DNA of 64,000 nucleotides from Deltaproteobacteria bacterium (GTDB lineage Bacteria > Myxococcota_A > Polyangia > DRWM01 > JAAZOP01), in NCBI GenBank assembly GCA_016218765.1, contig JACRCZ010000091.1, positions 35,352 through 99,351 on the forward strand. The letters run 5' to 3'. Below, one piece after another: positions 34,600 to 46,335 of the stretch; the first letter of the stretch is position 1, and each line of letters begins with the position of its first letter. Both the position numbers and the translations under genes were made by a program. The notes under the pieces are model-generated. The model did no database searches and was not told the origin of the DNA. It saw only the letters and a program-made list of their open reading frames with translations.

Positions 34600-34716
34600 G
34601 TGGCGCGCAGAACTCGCAGCCCGGGCAACCTCCGGCTGGACACCAAGGTAAACCTAGTGCTGGGCGTGCTCCCGTTGGTCCTGTTCCTTCTCCTGTTCTT
34701 GTTCTTGCGGTGCTGA
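34600..34716 (+). CDS. Possible 38-residue membrane peptide
   Basis: A GTG preceded by GGTGGAG opens a short frame encoding a basic start (MARRTRSPGNLRLDTK) and one strongly hydrophobic helix with consecutive Leu/Phe to the end (VLPLVLFLLLFLFLRC). A real membrane helix is unusual for chance sequence at this GC content. Nothing else is recognised between the phosphatase gene and the next gene. Confidence 0.35.
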   Translation: MARRTRSPGNLRLDTKVNLVLGVLPLVLFLLLFLFLRC

Positions 34717-34816
34717 GCAAGCTCTTGGTTGTTGGATTCGCACACGGCCCGCGGTGTCTGGCCGCGTTCGCGACGATCCGTTTGACGACCCCGTGCTCGC
34801 GGTCCAAGCTGACGGC

Positions 34817-35329
34817 ATGGTCGTCGTCACGCGCGTAGCGATCCTCACCGCCTTGGCCGCATCCGCCGCAGTTGCCACCTCCGCCAAGGCGGACGACGTC
34901 GACGCCGAAGATGACGCCCCCGCCGAAGCGTCGAGGGACCACTCTGGGGACGTCGACTGGTCCGGCCCGGCGTACTGCGCACCAGCCTGCGCCGACTGGG
35001 GCTGCGGCGCGACGCGTTGCGATGCCTGCGAACTGATACCGCCGGGCGAGGGCGGATTCGGCTGCGAGTGCATCGGCTGTCAGTGCTCCACGGAACGACC
35101 GGTTTGCGCCGAGATTTGCCGGTTGGAGGCTTCCGGCTACGCGATCATGTCGCACGTCTGCGACTGGGGCACATCCTGCGACTGCGACGCGCTGAACGGC
35201 TGCTCCTGCGCCATCACCTCGCGCAGCGGGTTCCTCGGGCTCCTCTTCGCCGCCACCGCGGCTGCGGTCCTGCTCGTCCGTCGTCGGCGAGGATCCCGGT
35301 CGTGCCGTCCGGCTCCTTCGCCGCGGTGA
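34817..35329 (+). CDS. Secreted cysteine-rich protein with MYXO-CTERM-like tail
   Basis: 170 residues: a Sec signal (MVVVTRVAILTALAASAAVATSAKA), an acidic linker and a body with about 18 cysteines (CAPACADWGCGATRCDAC, CECIGCQCS, CDCDALNGCSC). A C-terminal hydrophobic helix (GFLGLLFAATAAAVLLV) and RRRR follow. Cys plus helix plus Arg cluster is the layout of MYXO-CTERM sorting signals, which are cut by a myxosortase for surface display. Fifteen extra residues follow the Arg cluster, which is unusual and may reflect drift. Confidence 0.6.
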   Translation: MVVVTRVAILTALAASAAVATSAKADDVDAEDDAPAEASRDHSGDVDWSGPAYCAPACADWGCGATRCDACELIPPGEGGFGCECIGCQCSTERPVCAEICRLEASGYAIMSHVCDWGTSCDCDALNGCSCAITSRSGFLGLLFAATAAAVLLVRRRRGSRSCRPAPSPR

Positions 35330-35347
35330 TCCGCCCGGGGGCGGGTT

Positions 35348-35690
35348 TCACGTCGGCAGCTTCTCCCTCGCCTTCACCCACGCCACCGGGATCCCCTTCT
35401 CGCCGACATGCAGCGCCAGGATCCCGCCGACGATAGCGCAGGTGGTGTCCTGGTCGCCGAGGCCGGACACGGTGCGCCAGAGCGCCTCCTCGTACGAATC
35501 GGGACACGTCGCCACCGACCACAGGCAGAAGGGCACGGTGTCCTGGGCGCTGACGTCGTCGCCGCTGCCCAATATCTCGGCGGCCTTCGCGGGCACCGTG
35601 TCGGCTGGCACGGCTGAGGCTGCTCGAATCGCGGCCCTCGTGGCTCCGGGCGGGACGTGCGTATGTGCGCCTCGATCCTGCTGTTCGAGT
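35348..35690 (-). pseudogene. ADP-ribosylglycohydrolase remnant (C-terminal part)
   Basis: The minus strand encodes about 112 residues ending EEALWRTVSGLGDQDTTCAIVGGIL, closely like the metal-binding C-terminal signature (GDxDTTxAIVGGI) of ADP-ribosylglycohydrolases. An AHTHVPPGA segment stands where such enzymes have a HAHPEG motif. No N-terminal catalytic part precedes it in frame; the open frame upstream is composed of unrelated-looking pieces. I interpret it as the surviving 3' part of a deleted gene. Confidence 0.45.
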
Positions 35691-35958
35691 CGGTCATCGT
35701 CCGCCTCGCCGGGGGCCGTTCCTCGGACCAACACGCGGCACGCTGGTTGATTCCCGAGGAATACCCTGTGCGGCTTGCCGGGTTTGTACTCCCCCACCCT
35801 CACCCAGTCGGCGATGCTCCGCTCGTCCCTGGCGTCTGCCGCGTCCCAGACGAGACCTCCCCCGACGGGGAGGTCTGCCAGCAGCGGGAGGAGAAGCCGC
35901 CCGCGCCAGGAGTAGAGCGCGGGCGGCGGGTGGAAGCAACGCGAGGAACCCGGTCCGC

Positions 35959-36393
35959 TCAAGGCGGGACGCGCTTGCGGAACTTGTGCGACGTCTTCGC
36001 CAGTTCGAACCCGACGCCGCGGTAGAACGATGGCGCTTCGGTGCGCTCCACGTCGGTCCGCACGGTGATCTCCGACAACCCGTGCGCACGCGCCCACCGC
36101 TCGGCCTCGGCGACAAGCAAGCGGGCAACGCCCTTGCGGCGTACCTGCTCGTCGACGACCAGCCCGCAGATCTCCGCCGCGGGCTCCGCTTGAAGCAGGT
36201 GTCGCTCTGTTACGTGGATCCAGCCCACGACCCGCCGGGATGGGTCTTCGGCGACGAACATGCCCGGTTCGGACGCGGCGGAGCACCGGCGGAAGCGTGC
36301 CGCAACCTCATCCTCGGTCGAAGGGTACCCGAGTTGGCCGCAAAGCTCCCCGACGCGCCGCGCGTCCGCTGCCCGCATCGGCCGGATCCGCAC
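35959..36393 (-). CDS. GNAT-family N-acetyltransferase
   Basis: 144 residues from a GTG start (IRPMRAADARRVGELCGQLGYP). The GNAT core is visible as VVGWIHV (beta strand), EICGLVVDEQVRRKGVARLLVAEAERWARAHG (motif A with the acetyl-CoA loop RRKGVA) and a C-terminal APSFYRGVGFE. The family moves an acetyl group from acetyl-CoA to an amine; the acceptor is unknown. The 299 bases between this start and the divergent SEC-C gene hold no recognisable gene. Confidence 0.8.
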   Translation of the reverse strand: MRIRPMRAADARRVGELCGQLGYPSTEDEVAARFRRCSAASEPGMFVAEDPSRRVVGWIHVTERHLLQAEPAAEICGLVVDEQVRRKGVARLLVAEAERWARAHGLSEITVRTDVERTEAPSFYRGVGFELAKTSHKFRKRVPP

Positions 36394-36692
36394 CGGACGG
36401 ACTCGCCGGAGGATTCGCGCCACGACGGGACCGTACCTCTTGGTGTCGACGGCGTCCACCGCGGCACTACCGGTGCGCCGGGCGGGGCTCGTCGTCGACG
36501 GCGGGTGAGTCGTGGTTCGTCCGGCGAGGACGAGCCCCGTGCCCGACACGGAGAAAGTTGGCTTCGGGGGCGGGGTGAAGCAAGTCGTACGTCTCCCGCC
36601 GGGGAGCGATCGACCGGTCGCACCGTGTCCTCGTCTCCGTGGTAGCCTGGCCGCGCTCCGGCCCAGCATGCCGGTGCGGAGGATGCGGCCAC

Positions 36693-37310
36693 ATGGCACC
36701 CACCAGGAAGAAGGCCGAGGACGATCCGGTCGAGGAGAGCATCCTTGCGAACCCGAGGCTAGACCGGCAGCTTCCCGAGTTCGGGCCGCTCCTGTTCTGG
36801 CGCGACGCGCCGAAAGGCGGTCGCGAAGGGATCGCCTGCATCACCACCTTCTGCCCCGACCCCCACTGCGGGTGCCGCGACGCCGCCCTGCAGGCGCTCG
36901 CGGTCGACGACCGTCTGCTGGCGGTCGAGGTCACCCGCAGCGGCCAGATCCGGATGCCCTGCATCGCAGAAGAAGACCCGGAGTCTCGCCCATCACGCGG
37001 GGCGTACTGCGTGGCCGACCTCGATTCCGGCGTCGTCACGCTGGACAAGGACCAGCCCCAGGACGAGGCGCTCGTCGCGTGGTTGAAGACCGTCGTCGAC
37101 CAGGAGGTGATGGATCTCCTGCGCCGCCGCTGGAGCAAGATGAAGCCGGGGCTGGCGGCACCCGCCCAGCCCGTCCGTGTCGCGCCTTCGCCGAGGCGCA
37201 ACGATCCCTGTCCGTGCGGCAGCGGCAAGAAGTTCAAGCATTGCCATCTGGGCAAGCCGATGGCCGTCCCAGAGGCGGCAGTCGTGGACGAGCCGAACAC
37301 GCGGCGCTGA
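36693..37310 (+). CDS. SEC-C motif protein
   Basis: 205 residues. Near the C-terminus lies a SEC-C zinc-binding motif, NDPCPCGSGKKFKHCHLG (about 175-192), as found at the end of SecA and in many small proteins of unknown role. The N-terminal 150 residues have a conserved-looking DPHCGCRDA and a helical segment (DEALVAWLKTVVDQEVMDLL). The start at 36693 follows GCGGAGG. It stands alone in a repeat-rich region. Function unknown. Confidence 0.75.
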   Translation: MAPTRKKAEDDPVEESILANPRLDRQLPEFGPLLFWRDAPKGGREGIACITTFCPDPHCGCRDAALQALAVDDRLLAVEVTRSGQIRMPCIAEEDPESRPSRGAYCVADLDSGVVTLDKDQPQDEALVAWLKTVVDQEVMDLLRRRWSKMKPGLAAPAQPVRVAPSPRRNDPCPCGSGKKFKHCHLGKPMAVPEAAVVDEPNTRR

Positions 37311-38142
37311 CCGCCCTTCTCCTCCGCCAGACCGCGCTGCTCTTGCCGCCGGGACAGACCTGTCCAACGCCCTTCCGCGTCGGGCAGCGACCCGTTGGTT
37401 AGACGGGCCAGGCAGGAAAGGAACGGGTAGGCTCGACGCCCTGACCGAACGGTCATGCGGGCGGCAGGAGCGGACCGAGGTGATGATGCCGCCTGCGGGC
37501 GGCAGAGGCAAGGGCGGCGTCGATGCGCATCTGGGAACGCGGGTTTCCGCGCATGAGCCCAGCCATTCCGTTCCCACGGCGGCGCGCAGGATCGGGTACG
37601 GAATGGTCGACGGCTCGCCAGTGGAGGTCCGGGGCGTCGCCCGGGCGAAGAGGCCGCTCTTGCCCGCCGTGGGCCGCGACGCCGAGCGACACGGCGATGC
37701 CGCCCCGGCGGCTCATGAACTGCGTCGCGCGGCGGCGCTCCTGGTCGGCACGGCCGCCCCCCTGGCGCTCGCGAAGAGTTGACCGCTATCGCGAACTCGC
37801 CATAGCGGGTCAATTCTCGCAAGCGTCAGCGCTGGATCGGACGCAGCGGACGGGATGCGGCGGGGAGGACCGGTCGATCCGCTCCTCACGGCCCGGGTCG
37901 GACGCAGCGGACGGGTACGCCGGGACGAAGGGTGACGCCGGAGTAGCGCGCCCCGCGCAGCCCCATCCCCGTACCACCGCATCGCTCGGAACGTGCTACC
38001 ATTCGTCACCGTGGGGCCGGGGAAGAGCCGCGAGAGAGTTGGGATGCCTGTAGAGGGAGCCCGATGTCGACGGGCGGGTCCCGCTTCGACGTCCTTGCCC
38101 CCAACTCCCGGATCTCTCGCGCACATCGAAGGTGCCACCGGG
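37311..38142. other. Gene-poor region with lipoprotein 3'-end fossils
   Basis: No convincing gene is seen in these 832 bases. Two copies of the sequence that ends the DUF1566 lipoprotein gene lie at 37835-37854 (partial) and 37882-37915 (including CTCACGGCCCGGGTCGGACG). On the minus strand the second reads VRCVRPGP and a stop. An imperfect inverted repeat lies at 37779-37813. Short open frames here lack ribosome-binding sites and normal composition. Confidence 0.5.
37779..37813. repeat. Inverted repeat with 11-12 bp arms
   Basis: TTGACCGCTAT and ATAGCGGGTCAA pair with one bulged base around a 12-base loop, an AT-richer structure than its surroundings. It may be a terminator, operator or scar of an excised element. 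Confidence 0.5.
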
Positions 38143-38847
38143 ATGGAGTTGACGACAAAGGAAGTGCCTCTCGAGACGCTGAGCATCTTGGTCCGACCCT
38201 CACCGGAGACGAACGACCACGAGGTGGTCCTGCGTTCCGAGGAAGGAGACCTCATCTCTCGCTTCGGCGATGGCATGATCGGCCTCGATCCGGATGACAT
38301 CCTGGTGGAACCGTGTCCGTTGCTGCCCGCTGCAGAGGCGCGGACCGTGATCGTCGGACGGTGTGATTGTGGATATGTCGGCTGCGGCAGCGTCGAGGTC
38401 ACGGTTTCGACGGACGGGCGAGTCGTTGCCTGGACCAGCAAGGAACGACCCGCCGGAGTCCGGTTTGATGCGGTGCAGTACACGGCAGAGGTTCGCCGCG
38501 CGCTGGCCGAGCACGGTTGGGAGACGCCGGACCGAACGGTCGCGAGGTTGATCTCAAGCTCCATCGACCGCGACCATCTTGCTCATTCCGGGTTGGAATT
38601 CGCCTGGGCGTCCGGTCGCGTGCACCCGAGCACCATGACGATCGCGCTCCGCACCAAAGACGGCTGCTACCAGGTCCTAGGGTCGGTACCATGGCACGGC
38701 GAGTCGCCTGAGGCTATTGCGGAAACATGCCGCAGACTCCTGCTCACCGAGCCTCGAACGTGGAACGATATTCAGTGGTTTTCCACGGGACGCGCGTTCG
38801 GCCCTCCCGAGATCGCAGGCCCCGGGTGGCGACTCGGCAAGCGGTGA
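38143..38847 (+). CDS. Hypothetical protein with CxCGxxGCG motif
   Basis: 234 residues from ATG 38143; the frame is open for 50 codons upstream but that part looks non-coding. GRCDCGYVGCGSVEV (about 67-81) is a compact four-cysteine motif that may bind zinc. The rest is an alpha/beta protein (TLSILVRPSPETNDHEVVLR, AVQYTAEVRRALAEHGWETPDRTVARL, WNDIQWFSTGRAFGPPEI). I recall similar orphan proteins in actinobacteria and myxobacteria but cannot name a family. Base composition is slightly less GC-rich than its neighbours. Confidence 0.65.
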   Translation: MELTTKEVPLETLSILVRPSPETNDHEVVLRSEEGDLISRFGDGMIGLDPDDILVEPCPLLPAAEARTVIVGRCDCGYVGCGSVEVTVSTDGRVVAWTSKERPAGVRFDAVQYTAEVRRALAEHGWETPDRTVARLISSSIDRDHLAHSGLEFAWASGRVHPSTMTIALRTKDGCYQVLGSVPWHGESPEAIAETCRRLLLTEPRTWNDIQWFSTGRAFGPPEIAGPGWRLGKR

Positions 38848-39650
38848 TCGCGAGACGGTGAGCATGCCGATAGGTGGGAGGTGGACACGATCGCCGTCGA
38901 GTGCCCCGGACTGCACGACAGGCGGTCCGAGACCGCCCCTCCTCGGGATATCGCTCCATCCAAGAATCCCGTCCGCCCTCCGAACCGTGAGCCTGCCCTC
39001 CTGGCCGGGCAAGGTCGTTTCGGGGGTCGAAGCCACGGTCCATCCTGCCGATGCCGCTTCGCAGATGCGCGAGCCGCGAGGAAGCTGAGATGTCGTTCGA
39101 AGGGATCCGAGGTCTGCGGTCGGATCGTGCAGCCTTGCCGTGGCGTTGGCGCGACTGGAAATCCCCGCGCTCCGCCTCGACCGGCACCGGGGTTGCGACC
39201 ACAACGTCAACAGGTTGTGCTCCCCCGCCGCGACGACCTCGAACGCACGACGGGCCACGGTTTGGCCCACGGCGTCCGCGACGTTGCTGCACGGCAGGGG
39301 AGCCGCCCTGGGTCGGAGGAAGGCGATCGGACCCACCGCCCGCGGACCCAGGCGATCAAAAATGAGATCGGCGTTCGTGTGCAGCCCCGGGCGCCGCCGG
39401 GCCAACCGCCCGCGCGTCGCCGCCCACCGCCGGCAACTCGTCCAGGCGCGTGATCCTGCCGACTTGCACGACCCGGTAGGCGAATCCCTCCCTGACATTT
39501 GACCGACTCCCCACCTCCCCAGCCGGCCTCCCCACCTCTCCTCCTCCGGTCCCGTCCCCCCCGGCAACCGCACGCACGCAACGACAAGCCTCTCCTCCGC
39601 GATGGAGGATCCGTCGACCGATGCGCGTCGACGGCAAGGAGGTCAACGTG
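38848..39650. other. Intergenic region with possible decayed minus-strand gene
   Basis: About 800 bases with no intact gene. On the minus strand two frames look protein-like but do not join: GFAYRVVQVGRITRLDELP (about 39430-39490) and NADLIFDRLGPRAVGPIAFL to EVVAAGEHNLLTL (about 39210-39370). They could be one gene broken by a frameshift. A copy of the C-rich interspersed repeat follows at 39491-39541. Confidence 0.35.
39491..39541. repeat. C-rich interspersed repeat (CCCCACCTCTCC family)
   Basis: CCTGACATTTGACC leads into two arms, CTCCCCACCTCCCC and CTCCCCACCTCTCC, joined by AGCCGGC. The same order is seen at 41280-41332 and, inverted, at 40735-40785 and 30600-30665. Confidence 0.75.
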
Positions 39651-40673
39651 ATGAAGGTCCTTGGCTCGACGGTCTGGCTCGCCGCGGCCGGCGGCGTCGT
39701 CATGGATTGCTCCGACTCCCCGACTCCGCCCGCGACGGAGGATGGCGGGGCGGAAGGCGGGACGGAGGACGCGGCGACCGCCGGCGCGGCCGACCCGCGC
39801 GTCGCGGATCTGGTGCCCGCCTCGCCGGAAACCGACGCGGCCGGCTCCCGCGCGCTCTGGCGCCCGGTCCCGGGCGTCCCGCGCGGCGACCTCGAAACCC
39901 TGGGCGACGGCACCGGAACGGTCCCGTGGATCGGCGCCCTCGACACCGTCTACCGCTGGAACATCGACGTCTGGACCCGCGTCGCCCTGCCTTCCTCGGG
40001 ACACCCCTACGCCATCTGGGCCGGCGGCTCCGAAGACGTCTGGGCCGTCGGGCGAGGTGGAACCGCGTGGCATTGGTCCGCCGACGGTTGGCGCGAGTTC
40101 GAGACGGGCGTCGACGGGGGACTGAACGCCGTCTGGGGCACCGCCGCGACCGACTCCTGGGCGGTCGGAGACGACGGCACGATCCTCCACTTCGACGGAA
40201 CGGCGTGGAGCCCCGCGCCAGCTCCCGACGACCGCACGCTGCGGGCGATCCACGGCAGCGGGCCGAACGACGTCTGGGCCGCCGGCGACCGCGGAGCGCT
40301 CCTCCACTGGGACGGCACGTCCTGGACGTCCTTCGATTCCGGGACGACCGGGGGCCTGCGCGGGGTCTGGTGCGCCGCGTCGGACGACGCCTGGGCGGTC
40401 GGGGAAGAAGGTACGATCCTGCACTGGGACGGCGAGCACTGGATCCGGACGGACTGCCCGACTGGGGTGAACCTGTCCGCCGTCGAAGGCCGCTCCGCGA
40501 ACGACATCTGGGCCGTGGGGGCCGAGGCGACGATCCTGCACTGGAACGGCACCGAATGGACCGAGGAGCGGAATCCCTGCCCGCCGACCCGCTCGTTCTT
40601 CGACGTCACGGTCGGCTCCACCGGCGACGTCTGGGCCGTCGGCTCCTGCCGGGTGATGCGCAGGGAGCCGTGA
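39651..40673 (+). CDS. Lipoprotein with beta-propeller-like W(A/S)VG repeats
   Basis: 340 residues. The signal ends VVMDC, then an acidic linker leads to about seven 40-residue repeats with the consensus (D/N)DxWAVGxxGTILHWDGxxWxx. These repeats are typical of Kelch/YCF48-like propellers in myxobacterial surface proteins. AAGGAGG lies ten bases before ATG 39651; an in-frame ATG at 39621 would give a longer, non-signal start. Probably a surface-exposed lipoprotein; ligand unknown. Confidence 0.75.
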   Translation: MKVLGSTVWLAAAGGVVMDCSDSPTPPATEDGGAEGGTEDAATAGAADPRVADLVPASPETDAAGSRALWRPVPGVPRGDLETLGDGTGTVPWIGALDTVYRWNIDVWTRVALPSSGHPYAIWAGGSEDVWAVGRGGTAWHWSADGWREFETGVDGGLNAVWGTAATDSWAVGDDGTILHFDGTAWSPAPAPDDRTLRAIHGSGPNDVWAAGDRGALLHWDGTSWTSFDSGTTGGLRGVWCAASDDAWAVGEEGTILHWDGEHWIRTDCPTGVNLSAVEGRSANDIWAVGAEATILHWNGTEWTEERNPCPPTRSFFDVTVGSTGDVWAVGSCRVMRREP

Positions 40674-40734
40674 GGTGATGGTCGGCCGGTGAGCAAGATC
40701 GTCGGCCGAGGCGTTCCCGACTTGCGGGGCCGGA

Positions 40735-40785
40735 CAGGGGAGAGGTGGAAAGGCCGGCTGGAGAGGTGGGGAGGGTCGGGGCGGC
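40735..40785. repeat. C-rich interspersed repeat, inverted copy left of the GxxExxY gene
   Basis: On the minus strand it reads CCCTCCCCACCTCTCCAGCC then GGCCTTTCCACCTCTCCCC. It is the reverse complement of the copy at 41280-41332, so the two frame the GxxExxY gene as an inverted pair about 500 bases apart. Confidence 0.75.
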
Positions 40786-40790
40786 AGAAG

Positions 40791-40846
40791 CCCTGGCGCG
40801 GCGCCCCTTCGACTCCGCTCAGGGCCTTCGGGACGCCGCGCCAGGG
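40791..40846. repeat. 56-bp palindrome with 16-bp arms
   Basis: CCCTGGCGCGGCG plus CCC pairs with GGG plus CGCCGCGCCAGGG. The loop TTCGACTCCGCTCAGGGCC matches a widespread CTTCGACT-CGCTCAGG interspersed motif also seen, rearranged in tandem, at 47725-47820. It lies 37 bases before the GxxExxY gene. Confidence 0.75.
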
Positions 40847-40882
40847 ACTACCGGGCGTCACGGCTCTGAGCAGGTGCGCGTC

Positions 40883-41278
40883 ATGAAGCATCGGGCGTTG
40901 ACACAACGGATTATCGGGGGCGTGGTGCGGGTGCACCGGACGCTGGGGCCGGGCTTCCTGGAGAGCATCTACCGCAGGGCTCTGGTCCTCGAGCTACATG
41001 CCGCCGGCTTGAGGGTCGAGACGGAGCGGGAAGTGATCGTCCGGTACCTGGACACGGAGGTGGGCCGCCACCGACTGGACCTCGTGGTGGAAGGGACCGT
41101 AGTCGTCGAGCTGAAAGCCGTACCCCAACTCGCCGCAGCCCACTACGACCAGCTTCGATCGTACCTCCGCGCCAGCCGCATGACGGTCGGCCTGCTGATC
41201 AACTTCGGCCGCGAACGATCCGATACCCGGCGCGTCGATTGGCCACCATCCGACGAACCACGGCGCCCCTGTACCTGA
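40883..41278 (+). CDS. GxxExxY protein
   Basis: 131 residues. The family signature GxxExxY appears as GPGFLESIY (about 22-30). A DLVVEGTVVVELKAVP segment (about 72-87) resembles the D-ExK core of PD-(D/E)XK nuclease-like folds, and LINFGRER ends the domain. The function of the family is not established; nuclease-like activity is proposed from the fold. It is framed by inverted copies of a C-rich repeat (40735-40785 and 41280-41332), with a palindrome just upstream, so it may belong to a small mobile unit. There is no strong ribosome-binding site. Confidence 0.82.
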   Translation: MKHRALTQRIIGGVVRVHRTLGPGFLESIYRRALVLELHAAGLRVETEREVIVRYLDTEVGRHRLDLVVEGTVVVELKAVPQLAAAHYDQLRSYLRASRMTVGLLINFGRERSDTRRVDWPPSDEPRRPCT

Positions 41279-41279
41279 C

Positions 41280-41332
41280 ATCCCCGAAATGTGACCCCCT
41301 CCCCACCTCTCCAGCCGTCCTCCCCACCTCTC
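41280..41332. repeat. C-rich interspersed repeat, direct copy right of the GxxExxY gene
   Basis: Two arms CTCCCCACCTCTCC separated by AGCCGTC follow directly after the GxxExxY stop codon. A further CCCCACCTCTCC lies before the next gene's ATG. Confidence 0.75.
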
Positions 41333-41401
41333 CCCTGTGCCCGGCCCCGCCCCACCTCTCCTTGTGCTACGCTCGCCGCGCGCACGGCGCGGAGGGAAGC
41401 C

Positions 41402-42700
<1,299 letters not shown>

Positions 42701-42712
42701 GCCGTCCGCCGC

Positions 42713-43339
42713 TCAGGTCTTCTCGAGGATCACGACGGGGACGGAGCAGAGCTTCGCGAAACGCTCGGCGTCGTCGAGACTGCCGACGATCTTCGCGTAG
42801 TGCATCGGCACCACGACCTTCACCTGCATCATCGATGCCGCCTTCGCCGCCTCCTCGGCCGTCATCGTGTACGTCCCGCCGACCGGCAGGAAGGCAACGT
42901 CGGCCCGGATGTCCTTCATCTCCGGGATCTGGTCGGTGTCGCCGGCGTGGTACCAGCGCACGCCGTCCACCGTGAACACGTAGCCGACGTTCCCGGCCTT
43001 GCGCGGGTGGAACTGCTTGCCCGGATTGTACGACGGCACCGCCTCAACCTCGACCCCGTTCACCGTCACCCTGCTCCCGGGCTCGACCAGCGTGATCGCC
43101 CAATTGAGCTTCGCGCGGCACGGGGCCGTCGCGACGATCGCCGTGCCCTTGCGGGCGAGCTTCGCGATGTCGGGCGGCGAGAGGTGGTCGTAGTGGTCGT
43201 GCGTCACCAGGATCACGTCCGCCGGGTCGGTCGCATCGACCTCCCACGGGTCGACGTAGACCGTCCTGCTCCCCTTGACCATCACGCTCGCATGCCCCAG
43301 CCACCGCGCGTTCTTCACCAGCTCCCTCGGATCACCCAT
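42713..43339 (-). CDS. Metallo-beta-lactamase-fold hydrolase (UlaG/UPF0173-like)
   Basis: 208 residues. VTHDHYDHLS (about 45-54) is the HxHxDH metal motif; WYHAGDTDQIPEM and PMHYAKIVG supply the later Asp and His ligands. It resembles the single-domain MBL hydrolases annotated UPF0173, whose substrates are mostly unknown. The ATG at 43339 is preceded by CGGGAGGTGCGACG. The much longer open frame upstream is antisense to the M64 peptidase. Confidence 0.87.
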   Translation of the reverse strand: MGDPRELVKNARWLGHASVMVKGSRTVYVDPWEVDATDPADVILVTHDHYDHLSPPDIAKLARKGTAIVATAPCRAKLNWAITLVEPGSRVTVNGVEVEAVPSYNPGKQFHPRKAGNVGYVFTVDGVRWYHAGDTDQIPEMKDIRADVAFLPVGGTYTMTAEEAAKAASMMQVKVVVPMHYAKIVGSLDDAERFAKLCSVPVVILEKT

Positions 43340-43510
43340 CGTCGCACCTCCCGGCGGTCTGTCGCCCGAGCGCCCCCGCCTGGCCCGCATGCTAGACATC
43401 GACTCCGCGATGTCCAGCGTCCCGCCCGCCGGCCCCGTCCAACTCGGACGTCTTGCATTTTCCATTGCATGTTTTGCATTTTTCATCCACGACCGCCCGT
43501 GGAGGGACCC

Positions 43511-45003
<1,493 letters not shown>

Positions 45004-45007
<4 letters not shown>

Positions 45008-46335
45008 CGACGACCGGCATCCCGCACGCACGCTTCGTTCCGCGCCGACGCCTCCGTCGTGCCGCGGCCGCCCTGCTGCTCCTCGCCGCGGCCGCGACCT
45101 GCAAGCGCGGCTCCCCGCCCGTGCCGCAGCCCGACGTCGCCCTCGCTCCGCTCGTGCTCGACGTGCCGGCAGCGAAACCCGCCGACGGCGGAACGACGCC
45201 GCAGGCGACGGCGGAGCCGCCCGGCCCGCCCGAGGATCCCAGGGAGGCGCTGACGTTGCGGACCTATGACGTGCTGCTCGACGGCTCGATCGCTTGCCGC
45301 GCCACGACGGCCGGCGTCGTGATCGAGGAGGCGGCCCAGCCGGAGCGCCCGCGACGCCTCTCCGTCGTCCACCTCCCCGGCTCGGTCAACGACGTGGCGT
45401 GGATCGGCCGCGTGCAGCCTCCCCGGCCCGCGACGTGCCCCGAGGCGCCGGGCGGCCCGGTCTGCCCGATCCCCCCTCCCGTGACGCTCGTCGCCGCGGC
45501 GGCCGGGCCCGCGGGCGTCTTTCTGATCGACGTGACCGACCCGGAGCATCCCTCCCAGGTCGGGACCTTCGACACGGCCGGCGCGGCGATGCGCCTGGCG
45601 CCCGCGCCGCCCCTGCTCTGGGTCGCCGACGGCTCGGGCGGCGTCCTGGCGCTGGACCTCGCCGATCCCGCCCGGCCGAAGGCGGTCGCGGGCGTCTCCG
45701 AACCGCCCGCGGCCCCGGAACCCGCCGGCGCGACGGACGCGCCCGCCGACACGAGCCTCGTCGACGCGCCCGACGATCTGCCGCCCGCGTTCTACGTGCG
45801 CGACGTCGTCCCGTTCGGCGAGCGGCTCTTCGTCGCCGCGTCCTTCCGCGGACTGCTCGTGTACGACGTCCGCGCCGCACCCGGCGGCCCGTCGCTCGAG
45901 CCGCGCCTGACGTTCGACACGCCGGGCGACGCACGCGCCGTAGCCGTGGACGGCGATCGCGTCTGGGTGGCCGATGGACCGTCCGGACTGCAGGTGATCG
46001 ACACGGCACTGCACCGGCCCGACGCGGCGCCCGCCGTCGTCGCCACCTACCCGACGCGGGACGTCTGCCGCGACGTGAAGCTCGACGTCAACCGCGACAA
46101 GACCCTCTTCCCCCCGGTCGCGTACCTCGCGGTGGGCGACCACGGCCTGGAGATCCTGGACGCCTCGGACCTCTCGTCCCTGTCCGTGCTGGGGCGCCAC
46201 GTGCCGCGTCGCCCGGTCAACCGGGTCACGGTCGGGCCGAACGGCCTGCTCCTCCTGGCCAACGACGCCGACGGCCTGATGATCGTCGATGCGGCGGACC
46301 CGACGGCGATCCGTCAGATCTTCCCGGCGCCCTGA
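45004..46335 (+). CDS. LVIVD-repeat lipoprotein
   Basis: 443 residues. A basic start and lipobox (AAAATC) precede a Pro/Ala linker and six to seven blades of the LVIVD type (GVFLIDVTDPEHPSQVGTFDT, GVLALDLADPARPKAVAGV, GLQVIDTA, GLEILDASDLSSLSVLG, GLMIVDAADPTAIRQI). These form a beta propeller, probably at the outer surface. The ATG overlaps the peptidase stop by four bases. Its 3' end overlaps the convergent histidine kinase by 22 bases. Confidence 0.8.

Noticed and set aside
37489..37782. Possible gene MMPPAGGRGK... on the plus strand
   Set aside because: No domain, poor composition, and it lies in a region of fossils and repeats.
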